From: Panonychus citri
Taxonomy: Eukaryota > Arthropoda > Arachnida > Trombidiformes > Tetranychidae
NCBI RefSeq assembly: GCF_014898815.1
Contig: NW_026515434.1
Location: 23,445-87,444, forward strand
Direction of reading: 5' to 3'
Length of the DNA stretch: 64,000 bases
This document shows, one piece after another, positions 31,700-42,478 of the stretch. The notes under the pieces are model-generated. The model worked only from the letters and a program-made list of their open reading frames with translations, was not told where the DNA came from and did not search any database. Position numbers and translations under genes: made by a program. Position 1 is the stretch's first letter; every line of letters starts with the position of its first letter.

Positions 31700-32752
31700 A
31701 TTTCAAATCAATTCCATGATTGATTGTTTGCCTGGAATTGTTTATATTTTTGAAACATTGAAACTTATTAATACAAAAGTTAACTGATTGTTTTGTATTA
31801 CTTAATGTGTACTGATTAAGACACTCATTTGTTGTGGAGTACAAAACAAAGGCCAAAATTATTTGTTACCATGTTCGTGTTTATCTGAATATCACAATTT
31901 CCATGTATAAGGTTGTTTATTATTCTTGATTTCATATTGATTGAGATTTTTTGTTTATTACCTTTTTTCTGTTCACAGTGTGACCTATGTGGGAAATTAC
32001 CTGTAGTAATTATCTTCATCATTATCATGGTCATTATTATTCATTTACAGGGAATTGGAAGGAGAAAGAAAAAAAACTGAATGGAAAGATCTTTGTAATG
32101 GACTTCGACATGTTATTTACGCTCGAATATTGTAAACCTATTGTTCAGGTAAATGCTTGGAAAATATTAATTCAGTTCTAATGGATCTTATCTATTTCTT
32201 TTTTCCATTAATGAGGTTAGAAAATGAAAATCTTATTGGAAACTAATTAACTTTATCTACCTGTTAATGAGCTACATGATAAACATGCGACGATATTTGA
32301 CCTTTATCAAGGTGATTTTGATGGACAATTCAAATGACAATCGTTGATTTCGTAATAATAAATGTGTTGATAGTTATTATCTGAATGATCCCCCAATTAA
32401 CCTGAAGAATTAATTAACTTTTCCATTTCATTTAGAACTATTTTATTATTTTTCTCATCAAAATCTATAAACAACAATTGAACAATTAACTTTCTGAATA
32501 TGAGTATTTCTAAATCAATTAATAATATTGATCAAGTTTAATCAAAGAATTGACAATCAACAATAAATGAGAATGAAAATTAATCAATTTAATGGTTAAT
32601 CCTTTTCATTTTACATTATTTTGGAAAATGATAAAGTATCAATTGATATTTTCTTTCATTGTTTAATTGTGATTCAATAAACTAGATAATTAAATATAAA
32701 AATTTCAATCTAATTACTAAATTAGCTACAATTAGATAGTGAAGGTCAAATT
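31700..32752. other. Intergenic between two DEG/ENaC genes
   Basis: AT-rich; no exon or repeat recognised. Confidence 0.45.
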
Positions 32753-32753
32753 T

Positions 32754-34334
32754 TTAGCTGGTTAATGGGCCATTATTATTGTATCGAGTAACATCATCAG
32801 GAGTTTCGGTAAAAATGGACTTATTGTAGGTCGGTGATAAATTGGTGCTTATTGGTGAGATTAAATTGTTTATTCGAGGAGGAGATAATCTAATGTTCGG
32901 AGGTCGTTTTCTGATCTTTTTCGGTGTAGGTAAACCTGTGGATCCAAGTCTTTTGGATTTAGGTGTTTGAACCATTAGAGCGCTTGGTGGTTGATCCTCT
33001 GGTGGTGTCTTTACATGTGAGCTATGGATTGTGGGGTATGGGGGCTGTGGTGGTTGTGATGGCGGTGGAGGATTTGGTTTACCATAAACTAATTGTTTGA
33101 AAAATTTTTCCGCAAAATTAAACAGAGTTAAACAGGAGAAACCAAACCAAAGGCCAATTGCCGATCCAACGTAACTAAAATATTCAATAAAATCAATGGC
33201 TGGTCGATGTTTATAAACTACGTCAAAATTAAATGGCCGATGAATGTAAACGCGGGTCAAATAGCTCGGCTGACCAGTACCACCTCCAGATCCACTTGGA
33301 CCTCCGCCCAAATTGTATTGTACATACTTGACATAATGTGCGTACTCATTAAAGTCACATTGTTTTCTTGAACACTCCAAGTGACACTCTCGATTAATCT
33401 TATGAGTCATATGGGTGTCATTTAGACGTATCTCCTCTGAAACGAATGACAGTTGAACATCACGTCCTCCAGGTACATCTAAAGGCCAACTTTTGAAAGC
33501 TCGTTCATTGAGACGCTCTTTACACTTGTACATACAACCAACCCAACCAGAGACACCAAATTGTGAATAAATTTGACAATTAGTTTGATATGGAGCTTCG
33601 AGCAGTTTAATCCGAGTCAATTGATAATTAATAGACACAATTGACATTAGGCCAATATTGAAAGAGGAAAAATCTTCATCCTCAGTCCAAGGAACATATG
33701 AACCAGGGTGCATGGTGAAAATCGCAGTGACCGGAGTCTCACCGCTTTTCGTTAGATTAAAGTTAATAAAATCCCGTTCCCCGTTTAGAGCCTCTAAAAA
33801 TGGGATACCCGAACTATTCCAATGGAAATAAGTGTAACACCGACGAAGAGCATTATTTCGAGACCATTCAATTGACTCTCGAACTTTTGAATACTCGGAA
33901 CACGGAACATCTATACAAGTTGACCCATTGGTAAATCGTGAATCTTGACTACAAATTAATAGACAAGAAATACTAACATCATCAAGTATCATCGAATGGT
34001 GAAACAATTTATCAATGGACGCTGATCGATACAATAAGTATCTCTCTTGGATCGTTAAATTTTCACTGATCACTTTATCGGGATAAATGCGCTTCAAGGG
34101 TTCCAACAGTTTCAGATCAATGTCCAAACAAATGGTCAACGCAGGTAATTGAATCAAAAACTGCCGATCAACCTGAATATCAACAACGGTATCAAATCTC
34201 AGGTACAAAACGTTAATCCGATAGACCTGCCAGACCATTCCGGTCATCAGGATAATGAATAAAGTTAATTTGACCCATCGATTGTTACGAAATGAGTTAA
34301 ATTTTCGAGACGCACTAATTAACAATTTCATCAT
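32754..34334 (-). CDS. DEG/ENaC (pickpocket-like) sodium channel subunit, proline-rich tail
   Basis: Single exon, 526 residues from ATG 34334. A short cytoplasmic N-terminus precedes TM1 (LTLFIILMTGMVWQVYRI, about 22-42). The large extracellular domain has many cysteines (CLLICSQDSRF, CSRKQCDF) and N-glycosylation sequons. TM2 contains the degenerin filter G-F-S in SAIGLWFGFSCLTLF. The C-terminal tail of about 110 residues is rich in proline (PNPPPPSQPPQPPYP). Members form trimeric amiloride-sensitive channels in sensory and epithelial cells. It lies between its frameshifted paralogue and another DEG/ENaC gene in the same orientation. The first of two adjacent ATGs is taken as start. Confidence 0.9.
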   Translation of the reverse strand: MMKLLISASRKFNSFRNNRWVKLTLFIILMTGMVWQVYRINVLYLRFDTVVDIQVDRQFLIQLPALTICLDIDLKLLEPLKRIYPDKVISENLTIQERYLLYRSASIDKLFHHSMILDDVSISCLLICSQDSRFTNGSTCIDVPCSEYSKVRESIEWSRNNALRRCYTYFHWNSSGIPFLEALNGERDFINFNLTKSGETPVTAIFTMHPGSYVPWTEDEDFSSFNIGLMSIVSINYQLTRIKLLEAPYQTNCQIYSQFGVSGWVGCMYKCKERLNERAFKSWPLDVPGGRDVQLSFVSEEIRLNDTHMTHKINRECHLECSRKQCDFNEYAHYVKYVQYNLGGGPSGSGGGTGQPSYLTRVYIHRPFNFDVVYKHRPAIDFIEYFSYVGSAIGLWFGFSCLTLFNFAEKFFKQLVYGKPNPPPPSQPPQPPYPTIHSSHVKTPPEDQPPSALMVQTPKSKRLGSTGLPTPKKIRKRPPNIRLSPPRINNLISPISTNLSPTYNKSIFTETPDDVTRYNNNGPLTS

Positions 34335-35297
34335 GATCAACTTTGACCAATTTAACTTTTTTGTTTTACTATTAATAAATCGTTGTAATTGAAAATTGGG
34401 AAAAAAACTTTAAACACTCAAACAATTAACCTGTTCAATGTTATATTACCATAGGTGATAGTAAATAATTTATCATCACCATGTTCAGTGTTTGTTTTGA
34501 TTTAGTTTTTCACATTGATGATTAAAAAAACAACAACAACAACAATTTAAATCATCGTCTTACCATTATGTAAATCACCAAGGGGTAAAAGTAATTTAAA
34601 GGTAATAATAATCGTAATAATAATGAATAGATAGAGATAATTAGATAATTCCAATGAGAAAAGTTTATTTGTAAATGTAATCAATAAATTGTAATTTCAA
34701 TTCAACTTATCGATTAAACAATTTAGAAACAATTAGTTGATTTTCACCTGAACGAAAAAAACTCTTGACCCTTTTTACAAAGTACAATAATCGTGGTTAT
34801 TATTGTTCTGATTAAGTTTAATTTTATTATTATTTTTTTCTCAACAATTAACATTCAATTTTAATTCTATTCTCATCGTAATTGAATTAACTTGATTGTT
34901 TCCTTTCTCTTTCTCTTTCTTTTTTTTCTCTTCAAACTCTCTGCTCATGTGAACACATGTTTCCATTTGTTGTTTATCTTTTGTTTTTCTTAATTGTTGC
35001 TCGTTGATTCCAATTGTAATTTCCATTGGAACAGTTTAATTACAGTTTCGTTTAATTGTTCTACTATTCGTACATGTTAATTGTCTCGATTGATTAGTTG
35101 GTTAGTTGATTCAATTGTTTGTTTTCTTTTTTTTCCAGAAAAAAATATTTACCAGGATATAGACAAAGAGTAAGCTGATTACTCGCTTGTTTACCTAACA
35201 TGTTACAACGTAATTTTTGATTATTTTCAATTTAATTGTGACTAATTCTTTTCCTATAGATTAATTAATTGTTCTCTGTTCCATTTATTGTATTAGG
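34335..35297. other. Divergent intergenic region (DEG/ENaC gene / HAGH)
   Basis: Holds the promoters of both flanking genes. An upstream, perhaps mitochondrial-leader, HAGH exon should lie here or just before the acceptor at about 35298, but I could not identify it. Confidence 0.4.
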
Positions 35298-35385
35298 TTT
35301 AATCTATTCTTCTGTTAAAACTCTCCGTGGTCTGGTTGGTATTCATTCATCACATAGTTTAACCTCTACTGTTTTTGGTAATCAA

Positions 35386-36403
35386 ATGGAGGTGAAAATT
35401 TTATCCGCTCTTTCCGACAATTATATGTACCTGATTATCGACAAGGAGACTAATAAAGCGGCCATTGTTGATCCAGTTGAACCTGAGAAGGTTTTGAAAA
35501 CGGTCAGTGATTCGGGTGTTCAATTGACAACCGTATTAACTACACACCATCACTGGGATCATGCCGGTGGTAATGTTGATTTAGTTTCCAAGGCTTCAGG
35601 TTTAACCGTTTGTGGTTATGATGAAAGGATTGGTGGTTTAACTAACAAAGTTAATCATGGTGATTCATTTACAATTGGAAAATTGCTGGTTAATTGTCTT
35701 TATACTCCTTGTCACACCAGTGGGCACATTTGTTATCATGTTGTTCCGCCTTCAGGTGAATCCGATGGAGCTGTTTTTACAGGTAAATTTTATTTTCCCT
35801 TTCTTCCCATTAATCTAATTTTAATCAAAATTCTAATCACATGAAAAAACAATTAGGTGATACTCTTTTCCTTGCTGGTTGTGGGAAATTTTTTGAAGGA
35901 ACAGCTGATCAAATGTATGAAGCTCTAATCAAGAAACTTGGTTCATTACCAGATTCAACTGTAAGTCAGAAATTCATGTGGTTGATTAACTTAATTTACA
36001 TATTCTATCATTCTAATTGTGATTTTCATGCCTCTTGATTGCAGAAAGTATATTGTGGCCATGAATATACTGTATCTAATTTGGTTTTTGCGAAAAACGT
36101 TGAACCTTCAAACCAAGATATTGAAAATAAACTAAATTGGTCGAGAGTAAGTTGATTGTATTGATAGTATCGATTGATTTTTAATCATATTTCTCTATTT
36201 ATATTTATATTAATATTTATTAGGAAAGAAGATCAAATTGTGAAACAACCATTCCATCAACGATTGGAGAGGAAAAGTTAATCAACCCTTTTATGCGAGT
36301 TAATCAATCATCTGTCCAACAATTTGCCAAACTTACAGATCCAATCAAAGTAATGGCCGCTTTAAGAGAAGCCAAAAATAATTTCAAATCATCGTCACTT
36401 TAA
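35386..36403 (+). CDS. HAGH: Hydroxyacylglutathione hydrolase (glyoxalase II)
   Basis: Exons are 35386-35782, 35857-35960, 36045-36146 and 36224-36403, giving 260 residues from MEVKILSALSDNYMYL, the length of the cytosolic form. The metallo-beta-lactamase zinc motif THHHWDHAGG is present, with further ligands in TPCHTSGHICY, FTGDTLFLAGCGKFFEGTA (made by the exon 1-2 junction) and YCGHEYT. It hydrolyses S-lactoylglutathione to lactate and glutathione, the second step of methylglyoxal detoxification. The reading frame is open upstream of MEVK to a splice acceptor at about 35298 (GLIYSSVKTLRGLVG), suggesting a second, longer mitochondrial isoform from an upstream exon. It is convergent with the DEG/ENaC gene ending at 36515. 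Confidence 0.93.
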
Positions 36404-36514
36404 TAACACCACAAAGAAATTACAGTTTAATCCAGTTACATTTATTAGTTACAACTAATTTGATGTAATATTTTTAATAGTAAATCATAAAAATTGATTG
36501 ATTTTGATTTTCTA

Positions 36515-37999
36515 TCACCAGTAAACTGTTGGTAATTGTTGATTGATACTTTTAACTCTTGATACTCTTGCACGTCTATTAGTTGCAACTTTACTCTGGT
36601 ATCCGAGATTTTGATCAATTGGTGAATTATTATTATTTGATTTGGTTGCGATATTAATTTTCGCTGATCTACTCTTTGTGGGCCGTGTAAATAAACCACA
36701 ATAGCAATTGAGAAACTTTTCCGATAAACTAATCAACGACAAACCAAACCAGAAATTTAAACTACTTGCAAGATAAATTATCAAATCGAGAAGTGTATAT
36801 TCGGGAAAATATTGATTTATCTCGAAAGGTGCTGTTGGTGCTCGTAAAAGGATAACATAAACTCCGTTTTGATCTTCATCAGTTAAGGTTCGATAGCCTT
36901 GTGGTGAATAAATTTCCTCCTCACAATCAGGCTTATCAGCGATATGATTACAATGCTGACGACAGAATTTAAAATATTTCCTTAGGCGATTTCGCTCTGT
37001 TATATTAGGGGTAAGATATTCACCATAATACTGATAATAACCATTCCTTAGATTGGCCTGAGAGTAATTTAAAGCTTGAATTGTCCCATAAAAGACTGAC
37101 CCTATGGATGAAGCGGTCAAATTGTTGAGACAAGCGTCAATAAAGTGGAACCTTGAAGAGTAACCATAATTTGAATAGTTCCGACAAGAGACTTCATAGT
37201 TTTCTTGGCTTAAGATGTTGACAATTTTACTAAAGGTCACGATGTAAATGCCCGGTGGTTGACCATTGAAACCTATTCGATATGCTGTTTGACCTGAGCC
37301 CTGAATTAGTTTACCAAATTCTGAAAACATGATTGTAGTTGAAGTTGTAATGGTCGATATGTTATTATTTAAATCAATGGCCATCATTTGACCGTCGTAA
37401 GGAGGTTGAAATATTTCGTGACGGGAAAATTTAATCGGACCACCCGATGAATTGTAACAATTAATGGTCAAGCAAAATAACGGTTGTCTAGAATAACGAG
37501 TGACCTCACAAGTAGAATTGTCCTTTACCAAATAATAGCCCGATTTGGTGTCACCCAATCGTCGAAAGGTCGGAGTTAATTTGATCTTTGGAATTAAATT
37601 GTCAATATCTTTAAGAAGATTATTTAACTGGTTTACCGTTAGATTGCCCAAAATTGAATAGATTGAGGTGAACATGTCTCTGTGGGTTCCGAGGTCATCA
37701 TAAAATGGCCGCTCTAATAAAAGATCATCTAATTTATCGTCAAGAGCGGAAGCTTTGGTTAAATTGATTAAATCAAGAAAAGGGAAACACAAGGAAACAC
37801 TTGGCAAAGTAATTTGATTCGGAGTGGTCAAGTTAACCTTTGACGTTATCTCACCGGACATATAATCAATAGCAATCGAGTAAATTTGACCTCCACAAAG
37901 ACAGGTCACCAGTAGATGGATAATAATCTGAATATGTTTACGTAAATTTGGTGTACATTTTGATTTAACTGGTTGACCAATTGAGATCCCGTTGTCCAT
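36515..37999 (-). CDS. DEG/ENaC (pickpocket-like) sodium channel subunit
   Basis: Single exon, 494 residues from ATG 37999 (MDNGISIGQPVKSKCTPNLR). TM1 is IQIIIHLLVTCLCGGQIYSI. The ectodomain has cysteine-rich segments (CEVTRYSRQPLFCLTINC, CRQHCNHIADKPDCEEE) and many N-glycosylation sites. TM2 is LLDLIIYLASSLNFWFGLSL with G-L-S at the filter; the usual small-residue turn before it reads ASS. A short basic tail of about 65 residues follows. Divergent from the other two genes of the cluster, so not a recent duplicate. No nearer orthologue can be named from sequence alone. Confidence 0.87.
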   Translation of the reverse strand: MDNGISIGQPVKSKCTPNLRKHIQIIIHLLVTCLCGGQIYSIAIDYMSGEITSKVNLTTPNQITLPSVSLCFPFLDLINLTKASALDDKLDDLLLERPFYDDLGTHRDMFTSIYSILGNLTVNQLNNLLKDIDNLIPKIKLTPTFRRLGDTKSGYYLVKDNSTCEVTRYSRQPLFCLTINCYNSSGGPIKFSRHEIFQPPYDGQMMAIDLNNNISTITTSTTIMFSEFGKLIQGSGQTAYRIGFNGQPPGIYIVTFSKIVNILSQENYEVSCRNYSNYGYSSRFHFIDACLNNLTASSIGSVFYGTIQALNYSQANLRNGYYQYYGEYLTPNITERNRLRKYFKFCRQHCNHIADKPDCEEEIYSPQGYRTLTDEDQNGVYVILLRAPTAPFEINQYFPEYTLLDLIIYLASSLNFWFGLSLISLSEKFLNCYCGLFTRPTKSRSAKINIATKSNNNNSPIDQNLGYQSKVATNRRARVSRVKSINQQLPTVYW

Positions 38000-38306
38000 T
38001 AGGGTCACAAGAGTTTTTACCTTAATTGTTAATTTCCCATTGATTGTAATTTCGATTTCTTCTTGATTGTTTATCGGTAAAATTCAAGCTTTCCATTCAT
38101 ATTAATCAATTGTCATTTATCATCATCACAAATGTTTGGCTCTTTTATGTTTCTCAGTTTGTTTCATGATTAATGATTCTAATTGTTGTGACAATTTTGC
38201 TTCAACATTGATTGATAATCACAAACATCACAAACAATTATTACGATTCACGATTTTTCGCATGAAGATTAAAGACAAACTAGGCTACCTACAGAGTTTG
38301 TAGTAC
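38000..38306. other. Intergenic, nothing recognised
   Basis: Upstream region of the DEG/ENaC gene, ending at the LTR-element insertion site. Confidence 0.4.
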
Positions 38307-38311
38307 AGGCA

Positions 38312-38843
38312 CTGTAACGAAAACATTACATTTAAATCAAAAAGGGGTTGATTTGGTTTGCATTTGATCACAATTTAATTGATTAGTTAATCTTTAGTCT
38401 TCACTGACTATTCAATTAAATCACAAGACGCAACTTTTGACTATTTTAGTTAAATGTAAAGGGTCAAATATGGTCTTCACTGACCGTCATTTGACCAGGA
38501 CAATTTAACACCACAATTATTTGGTCTTCACTGACCTTTATACACAAATTTAATAGATATTATATATTTTTATTTAATTAACAAATTATTAGAAAAATTG
38601 AACAATTAAACAATTAAACAATATTGATGAAAAATGGTGAAGATTTGACTTTGGTTGATCTTCACTGATCTAAACCAAAGTCATTAGTTGATCTTCACTG
38701 ATCTAACTAATTTCTTTTTCTAATTAACAAAATCTATTATTTTATAAAGAAAAATGAATTTATCGCTAGTGGGATCTAATTGAAGAGGTTTGTTTTTCTG
38801 TTCAGGTTTTATCAATCAATTGATATTGTATAATATTACAACA
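38312..38843 (-). repeat. LTR (3' LTR of the minus-strand element)
   Basis: Length 532 bp, TG...CA ends. It contains five TTCACT-loop hairpins at 38396, 38472, 38523, 38657 and 38690, and an AT-rich TATATATT stretch near 38560 that may serve as a promoter. Confidence 0.88.
38396..38711. repeat. Five hairpins with invariant TTCACT loop in the downstream LTR
   Basis: Cores are AGTC-TTCACT-GACT (38396-38409), GGTC-TTCACT-GACC (38472-38485 and 38523-38536) and GATC-TTCACT-GATC (38657-38670 and 38690-38703). Outer stems add GGTCAAAT/ATTTGACC around the second, GACTTTGGTT/AACCAAAGTC around the fourth and ATTAGTT/AACTAAT around the fifth. The loop is constant while the stems vary in a compensated way. 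Confidence 0.85.
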
Positions 38844-38922
38844 GTTCCGTCGACTTAAATTTGAGCAGTCTCTGCCAAAGCAAAGGGTTGAAGTCCATAT
38901 TTCAAGAAGGGCATCATAGAAT

Positions 38923-40419
38923 TTATTTGTTATCGATTTCGTCGGCACTCCTTTGTACCAACCAGTTGAAAACATTATCGTTAGGTTCATGACAGTTTAG
39001 GTTGATGATTTTATCTTTCGTATAGTGATAGGGTTGATAATATGAAAGTGTAGGATTACAATTCGGGTAAGGTGAAGAGTAAAAATGTGAAGATAAACAT
39101 TTAATTGAGTTTGATTCCAAGTAAAGATTAGGATAATTAACGTGAGCAGTTTTGTCAATCAATTTTGGTATCTCTTCAGCTAGTGGTATTTCAAGAGGAT
39201 CAACTAATTCTAAAAAGGGGAAATTTTCTTCTTGTTCATTCTGTTCATTGGATTTGCATTGATTCGAATCGATCTGATCAAGATTTTCAATAATTTCAGT
39301 TTTCCTTTCGATCTCTAACGAATGTTTAGCACTTGGTAAACTCGTGAGATTAATCAAATTTGAATTATTAATATGAATTGTTTTAGATGCACAATCAATT
39401 ATAAGATTAGCTTTTGTCATTAGATCTTGACCAATTAAAGCATCGAATTGATGTGGCAAATATTCAGTAACTTGGACAATTGTTGATATTGCAACTGCTG
39501 ATTTGTCGTCACAAATTTTAATTCTAACTTTGACTTGTCCAAGTATTTTAACTGGGCTATTGTTAACAGCTAAAGGAGGAGGTGCAAGGTATGGTTGTAA
39601 GTTTAAATTCAGTCGATCAACTAGATTTTTACTGATTAGAGTTAAACCGGAACCTGTATCGAACATTGCTTGGACTCTGTTATTATTTAATTTGATTTCT
39701 CTATGAATTAGATTTGAATGTGGAATTGGAAAAAGTGAAGAAACTGAAGAGTTGGGTTTCTCATTGATTTGGTTGATTTTAAATGGTAATTGATTTGAAT
39801 TCAAATAATTTTCATTTTCATTGTGCTTTATTCTTGAGTTGACGGTTTTATCTACTAATTTAGCAGCATTAATAAGTTCTGTTAATGTTTGAGGATTTTG
39901 TAATGTTATTATGAATTTAGCTTGAGGTAAAAGTCTTTCAATGATGAAGATTATCATGAGCTTTTCTGGCATCTTTTTATTCATTCTCAAACATAATTCT
40001 TGAATCTGATAGACAAAGTTAGTCGTTAGCTGATTAGACGCTTGTTTGCTATAATGAAATTGATGAGAGAGATGAGCTTGATAATCAGCTGGGCAAAGGT
40101 CTGAGATCATTCTATTTCTTAATTCATCATAAGTTTTAGGCATTTTTCGGAAAGAATGAGGACTACAGGTAACGTTGTACCATTTGCGAGCTGAACCTTG
40201 CAAATAAAAGGGAATAATCTTGAACATCTCAATAGCACCAAGACCTAAAGCACTAGAAGCTAATTCAAAGTTTATCAACCAATCAATCAAATCTTCATTA
40301 TCACCTCTGAATGGCTCAATGGTGATATGATTGTTCAGGACATGGCTTGAATTAATAGTGTTAATTGTTGGGTTAAATTCGATTGGATTAAATCCAAATT
40401 GATCAGAGTAATAATTCAT
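38923..40419 (-). CDS. Gag-aspartic protease polyprotein of the LTR element
   Basis: 498 residues, uninterrupted. Residues of about 30-200 resemble a Ty3/gypsy capsid (Retrotrans_gag-type: ARKWYNVTCSP, a helical region, then EKLMIIFIIERLLPQAKF). No CCHC zinc knuckle is present. A retropepsin domain follows, with the active-site triad AMFDTGSGLTLIS and, further on, FDALIGQDLM. The C-terminal 150 residues are acidic, then Tyr/Pro/Asn-rich, and not recognised. The frame ends before any polymerase sequence. It would make particles and process them, but cannot copy itself. Confidence 0.82.
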   Translation of the reverse strand: MNYYSDQFGFNPIEFNPTINTINSSHVLNNHITIEPFRGDNEDLIDWLINFELASSALGLGAIEMFKIIPFYLQGSARKWYNVTCSPHSFRKMPKTYDELRNRMISDLCPADYQAHLSHQFHYSKQASNQLTTNFVYQIQELCLRMNKKMPEKLMIIFIIERLLPQAKFIITLQNPQTLTELINAAKLVDKTVNSRIKHNENENYLNSNQLPFKINQINEKPNSSVSSLFPIPHSNLIHREIKLNNNRVQAMFDTGSGLTLISKNLVDRLNLNLQPYLAPPPLAVNNSPVKILGQVKVRIKICDDKSAVAISTIVQVTEYLPHQFDALIGQDLMTKANLIIDCASKTIHINNSNLINLTSLPSAKHSLEIERKTEIIENLDQIDSNQCKSNEQNEQEENFPFLELVDPLEIPLAEEIPKLIDKTAHVNYPNLYLESNSIKCLSSHFYSSPYPNCNPTLSYYQPYHYTKDKIINLNCHEPNDNVFNWLVQRSADEIDNK

Positions 40420-40502
40420 AATTGATAAAGTAATATGTTAAATGTTAATTGTATGATAATATGATGATAATTTGTGATAATTGAATGTATTGAGAGAATA
40501 AC

Positions 40503-40671
40503 GTCTTCACTGACAGTTAAGGATTTTTCATTTTATAGTCTAAGGAGAGAATAAACAATCAAGAAGCAAGGGTCTTCACTGACCTCACGTTTAACGATTT
40601 CGCTGAAAATCAATTGTCAGAATGAACAAGATAAAAAAACAATCGTGCTAAAAGATTGGTCTTCACTGACC
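40503..40671. repeat. Three internal TTCACT-loop hairpins of the LTR element
   Basis: GTC-TTCACT-GAC (40503-40514), GGTC-TTCACT-GACC (40571-40584) and GGTC-TTCACT-GACC (40658-40671), in the leader region between the upstream LTR and the start of Gag. Confidence 0.8.
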
Positions 40672-41107
40672 TTAGTAGCGATATTAAAAAAAAGAAGAGA
40701 AAAGATACCAAAAAAGAAGACTTACTTTCGTAATTAAAGGATAGATGGAAATCTGTAAAGTGTGTTAATTATTTGATTTAAATACAAATTGATTTGATTA
40801 ATTATTAATATGTTATTGTTAATTGATTATTATTAATTTTTGATTATTGATTAGCTGATCTTTTAATTTTTATTATTTATAATGGTTTATTATTTGATGG
40901 TTGATTTGTTAATTGTTGATTTGTAAGTTGTTGATTTGTAAGTTGTTGATTTGTTAATTGTTCGTTTTTTTTATTTCTCATTAAAGTAACATTGAGACCA
41001 CGATTTTAACGTTTATTTGAAGGTCATTTTATGGTTCGAATTAAATTGGAGAATAGATTTGCACGAAAATTAGTTCACCAAATTCACCCTCACACACGGC
41101 CACCAAA

Positions 41108-41636
41108 TGTAACGAAAACATTACATGTAAATTAAAAAGGGGTTGAATTTGTTTCTTTTGAGCACAATTTAATTGATTAGTTAATCTTTAGTCTTCACTG
41201 ACTATTTAATTAAATCACAAGACGCAACTTTGACTATTTTAGTTAAAATGTAAAGGGTCAAATACGGTCTTCACTGACCGTCATTTGACCAGGACAATTT
41301 AGCACCACAATTATTTGGTCTTCACTGGTCATTATACACAAATTTAATAGATATTATATATTTTTATTTAATTAACAAATTATTAGAAAAATTGAACAAT
41401 TAAACAATTAAACAATATTGATGAAAAATGGTGAAGATTTGACTTTGGTTGATCTTCACTGATCAAAACCAAAGTCATTAGTTGATCTTCACTGATCTAA
41501 CTAATTACTTCTTCTAATTAACAAAATCTATTATTTTATAAAGAAAAATGAATTTATCGCTAGTGGGATCTAATTGAAGAGGTTTGTTTTCTGTTCAGGT
41601 TTTATCAATCAATTGATATTGTATAATATTACAACA
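41108..41636 (-). repeat. LTR (5' LTR of the minus-strand element)
   Basis: Length 529 bp, same ends as its partner. TTCACT hairpins lie at 41190, 41266, 41317, 41461 and 41494. In the third the right arm reads GGTC instead of GACC, the only core in the set with a broken stem. Confidence 0.88.
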
Positions 41637-41641
41637 GGCAC

Positions 41642-42478
41642 AGAACAAAAAATCAACTGAAAGAGCTCAAAAATCTAAACCCGTTAAAAATAGAAGCAAT
41701 GTCAGAGGTGGTCAGAGTCAAAAGTTATTAATGAAAAAAATGGGTCTTAAATTGACCAACAAAAAGTGTTAATTAGATAATTAATCAGATTAATAAGAGG
41801 ATGAGATAGAAAAGAAAGAGAAAAGGTGTGTGTGAGAGAGAGAAGGGATGAATTATGGGAGAGGAGGAAGAGTCTCAGAGGAATATAAGTTTTTTAATTG
41901 TATCAACTGCACGTCCTGGGATATTAAAACTTCGAGGTGCTGATCAAATCTTTAATTGCTCTGGTTAATTTAAGGTGCAAAGTCGAAAGAATCAACCTGA
42001 ACTGGTTAGGTTTATTGTGAGGTAAAAATGATTGTCAATAATAGACGAAGTTTATTGGTACAACTTGGCAACCTATTTGTGGCACCTATTACAAACAACT
42101 ACAGTGGATTCTATTAATATTTGATGAATTAGTTAACAAACAAATTAAAAGAAATTTAAATTACTTTTTGTTTGAATTGTGACTTATTTTCGCAGGTGAA
42201 ATACGATTTCCTATTTTAAAGCTTAAAACATACAGATAGTTTTCGTTGGTTGACATAAAAAGGATGAGTTTTTTAAGATCCTTCGTCATTTCAACAGTTT
42301 AATCTAAACAACAACGAATATTATTTTATTATTAATAAATATTTTGTTCTAAAAGCAACATCACCGTTTTCAATTTCATTCTCATTTTCTTGATCAATAG
42401 CAACAATTAAAATTTCTCTTTAATTTTTTCTATTCGAATAAAGTTATCATCCTCGCTCATCATCAACGAATCATAATT
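41642..42478. other. Intergenic, 5' flank of small secreted gene
   Basis: No other gene recognised. A purine-rich GAGAGAG tract lies at about 41830-41845. Confidence 0.4.

Larger units (their letters stand above)
38312..41636 (-). mobile_element. LTR retrotransposon (Ty3/gypsy-like), Gag-protease only, minus orientation
   Basis: Two LTRs (38312-38843 and 41108-41636) begin TGTAACGAAAACATTACAT and end ATTACAACA, and the 5-bp target duplication GGCAC flanks the element (38307-38311 and 41637-41641). The internal part is only 2.26 kb and holds one ORF on the minus strand. There is no reverse transcriptase, RNase H or integrase. Just inside the upstream LTR (41107 downward, minus strand) TGGTGGCCGTGTG could be a tRNA primer-binding site. 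No convincing polypurine tract is seen before the downstream LTR. The LTRs differ at a modest number of positions, so the insertion is not brand new. It is presumably mobilised in trans. Confidence 0.9.

Noticed and set aside
31987..32181. Plus-strand open frame of 64 codons
   Set aside because: Low-complexity His/Tyr-rich translation in AT-rich spacer without supporting signals.
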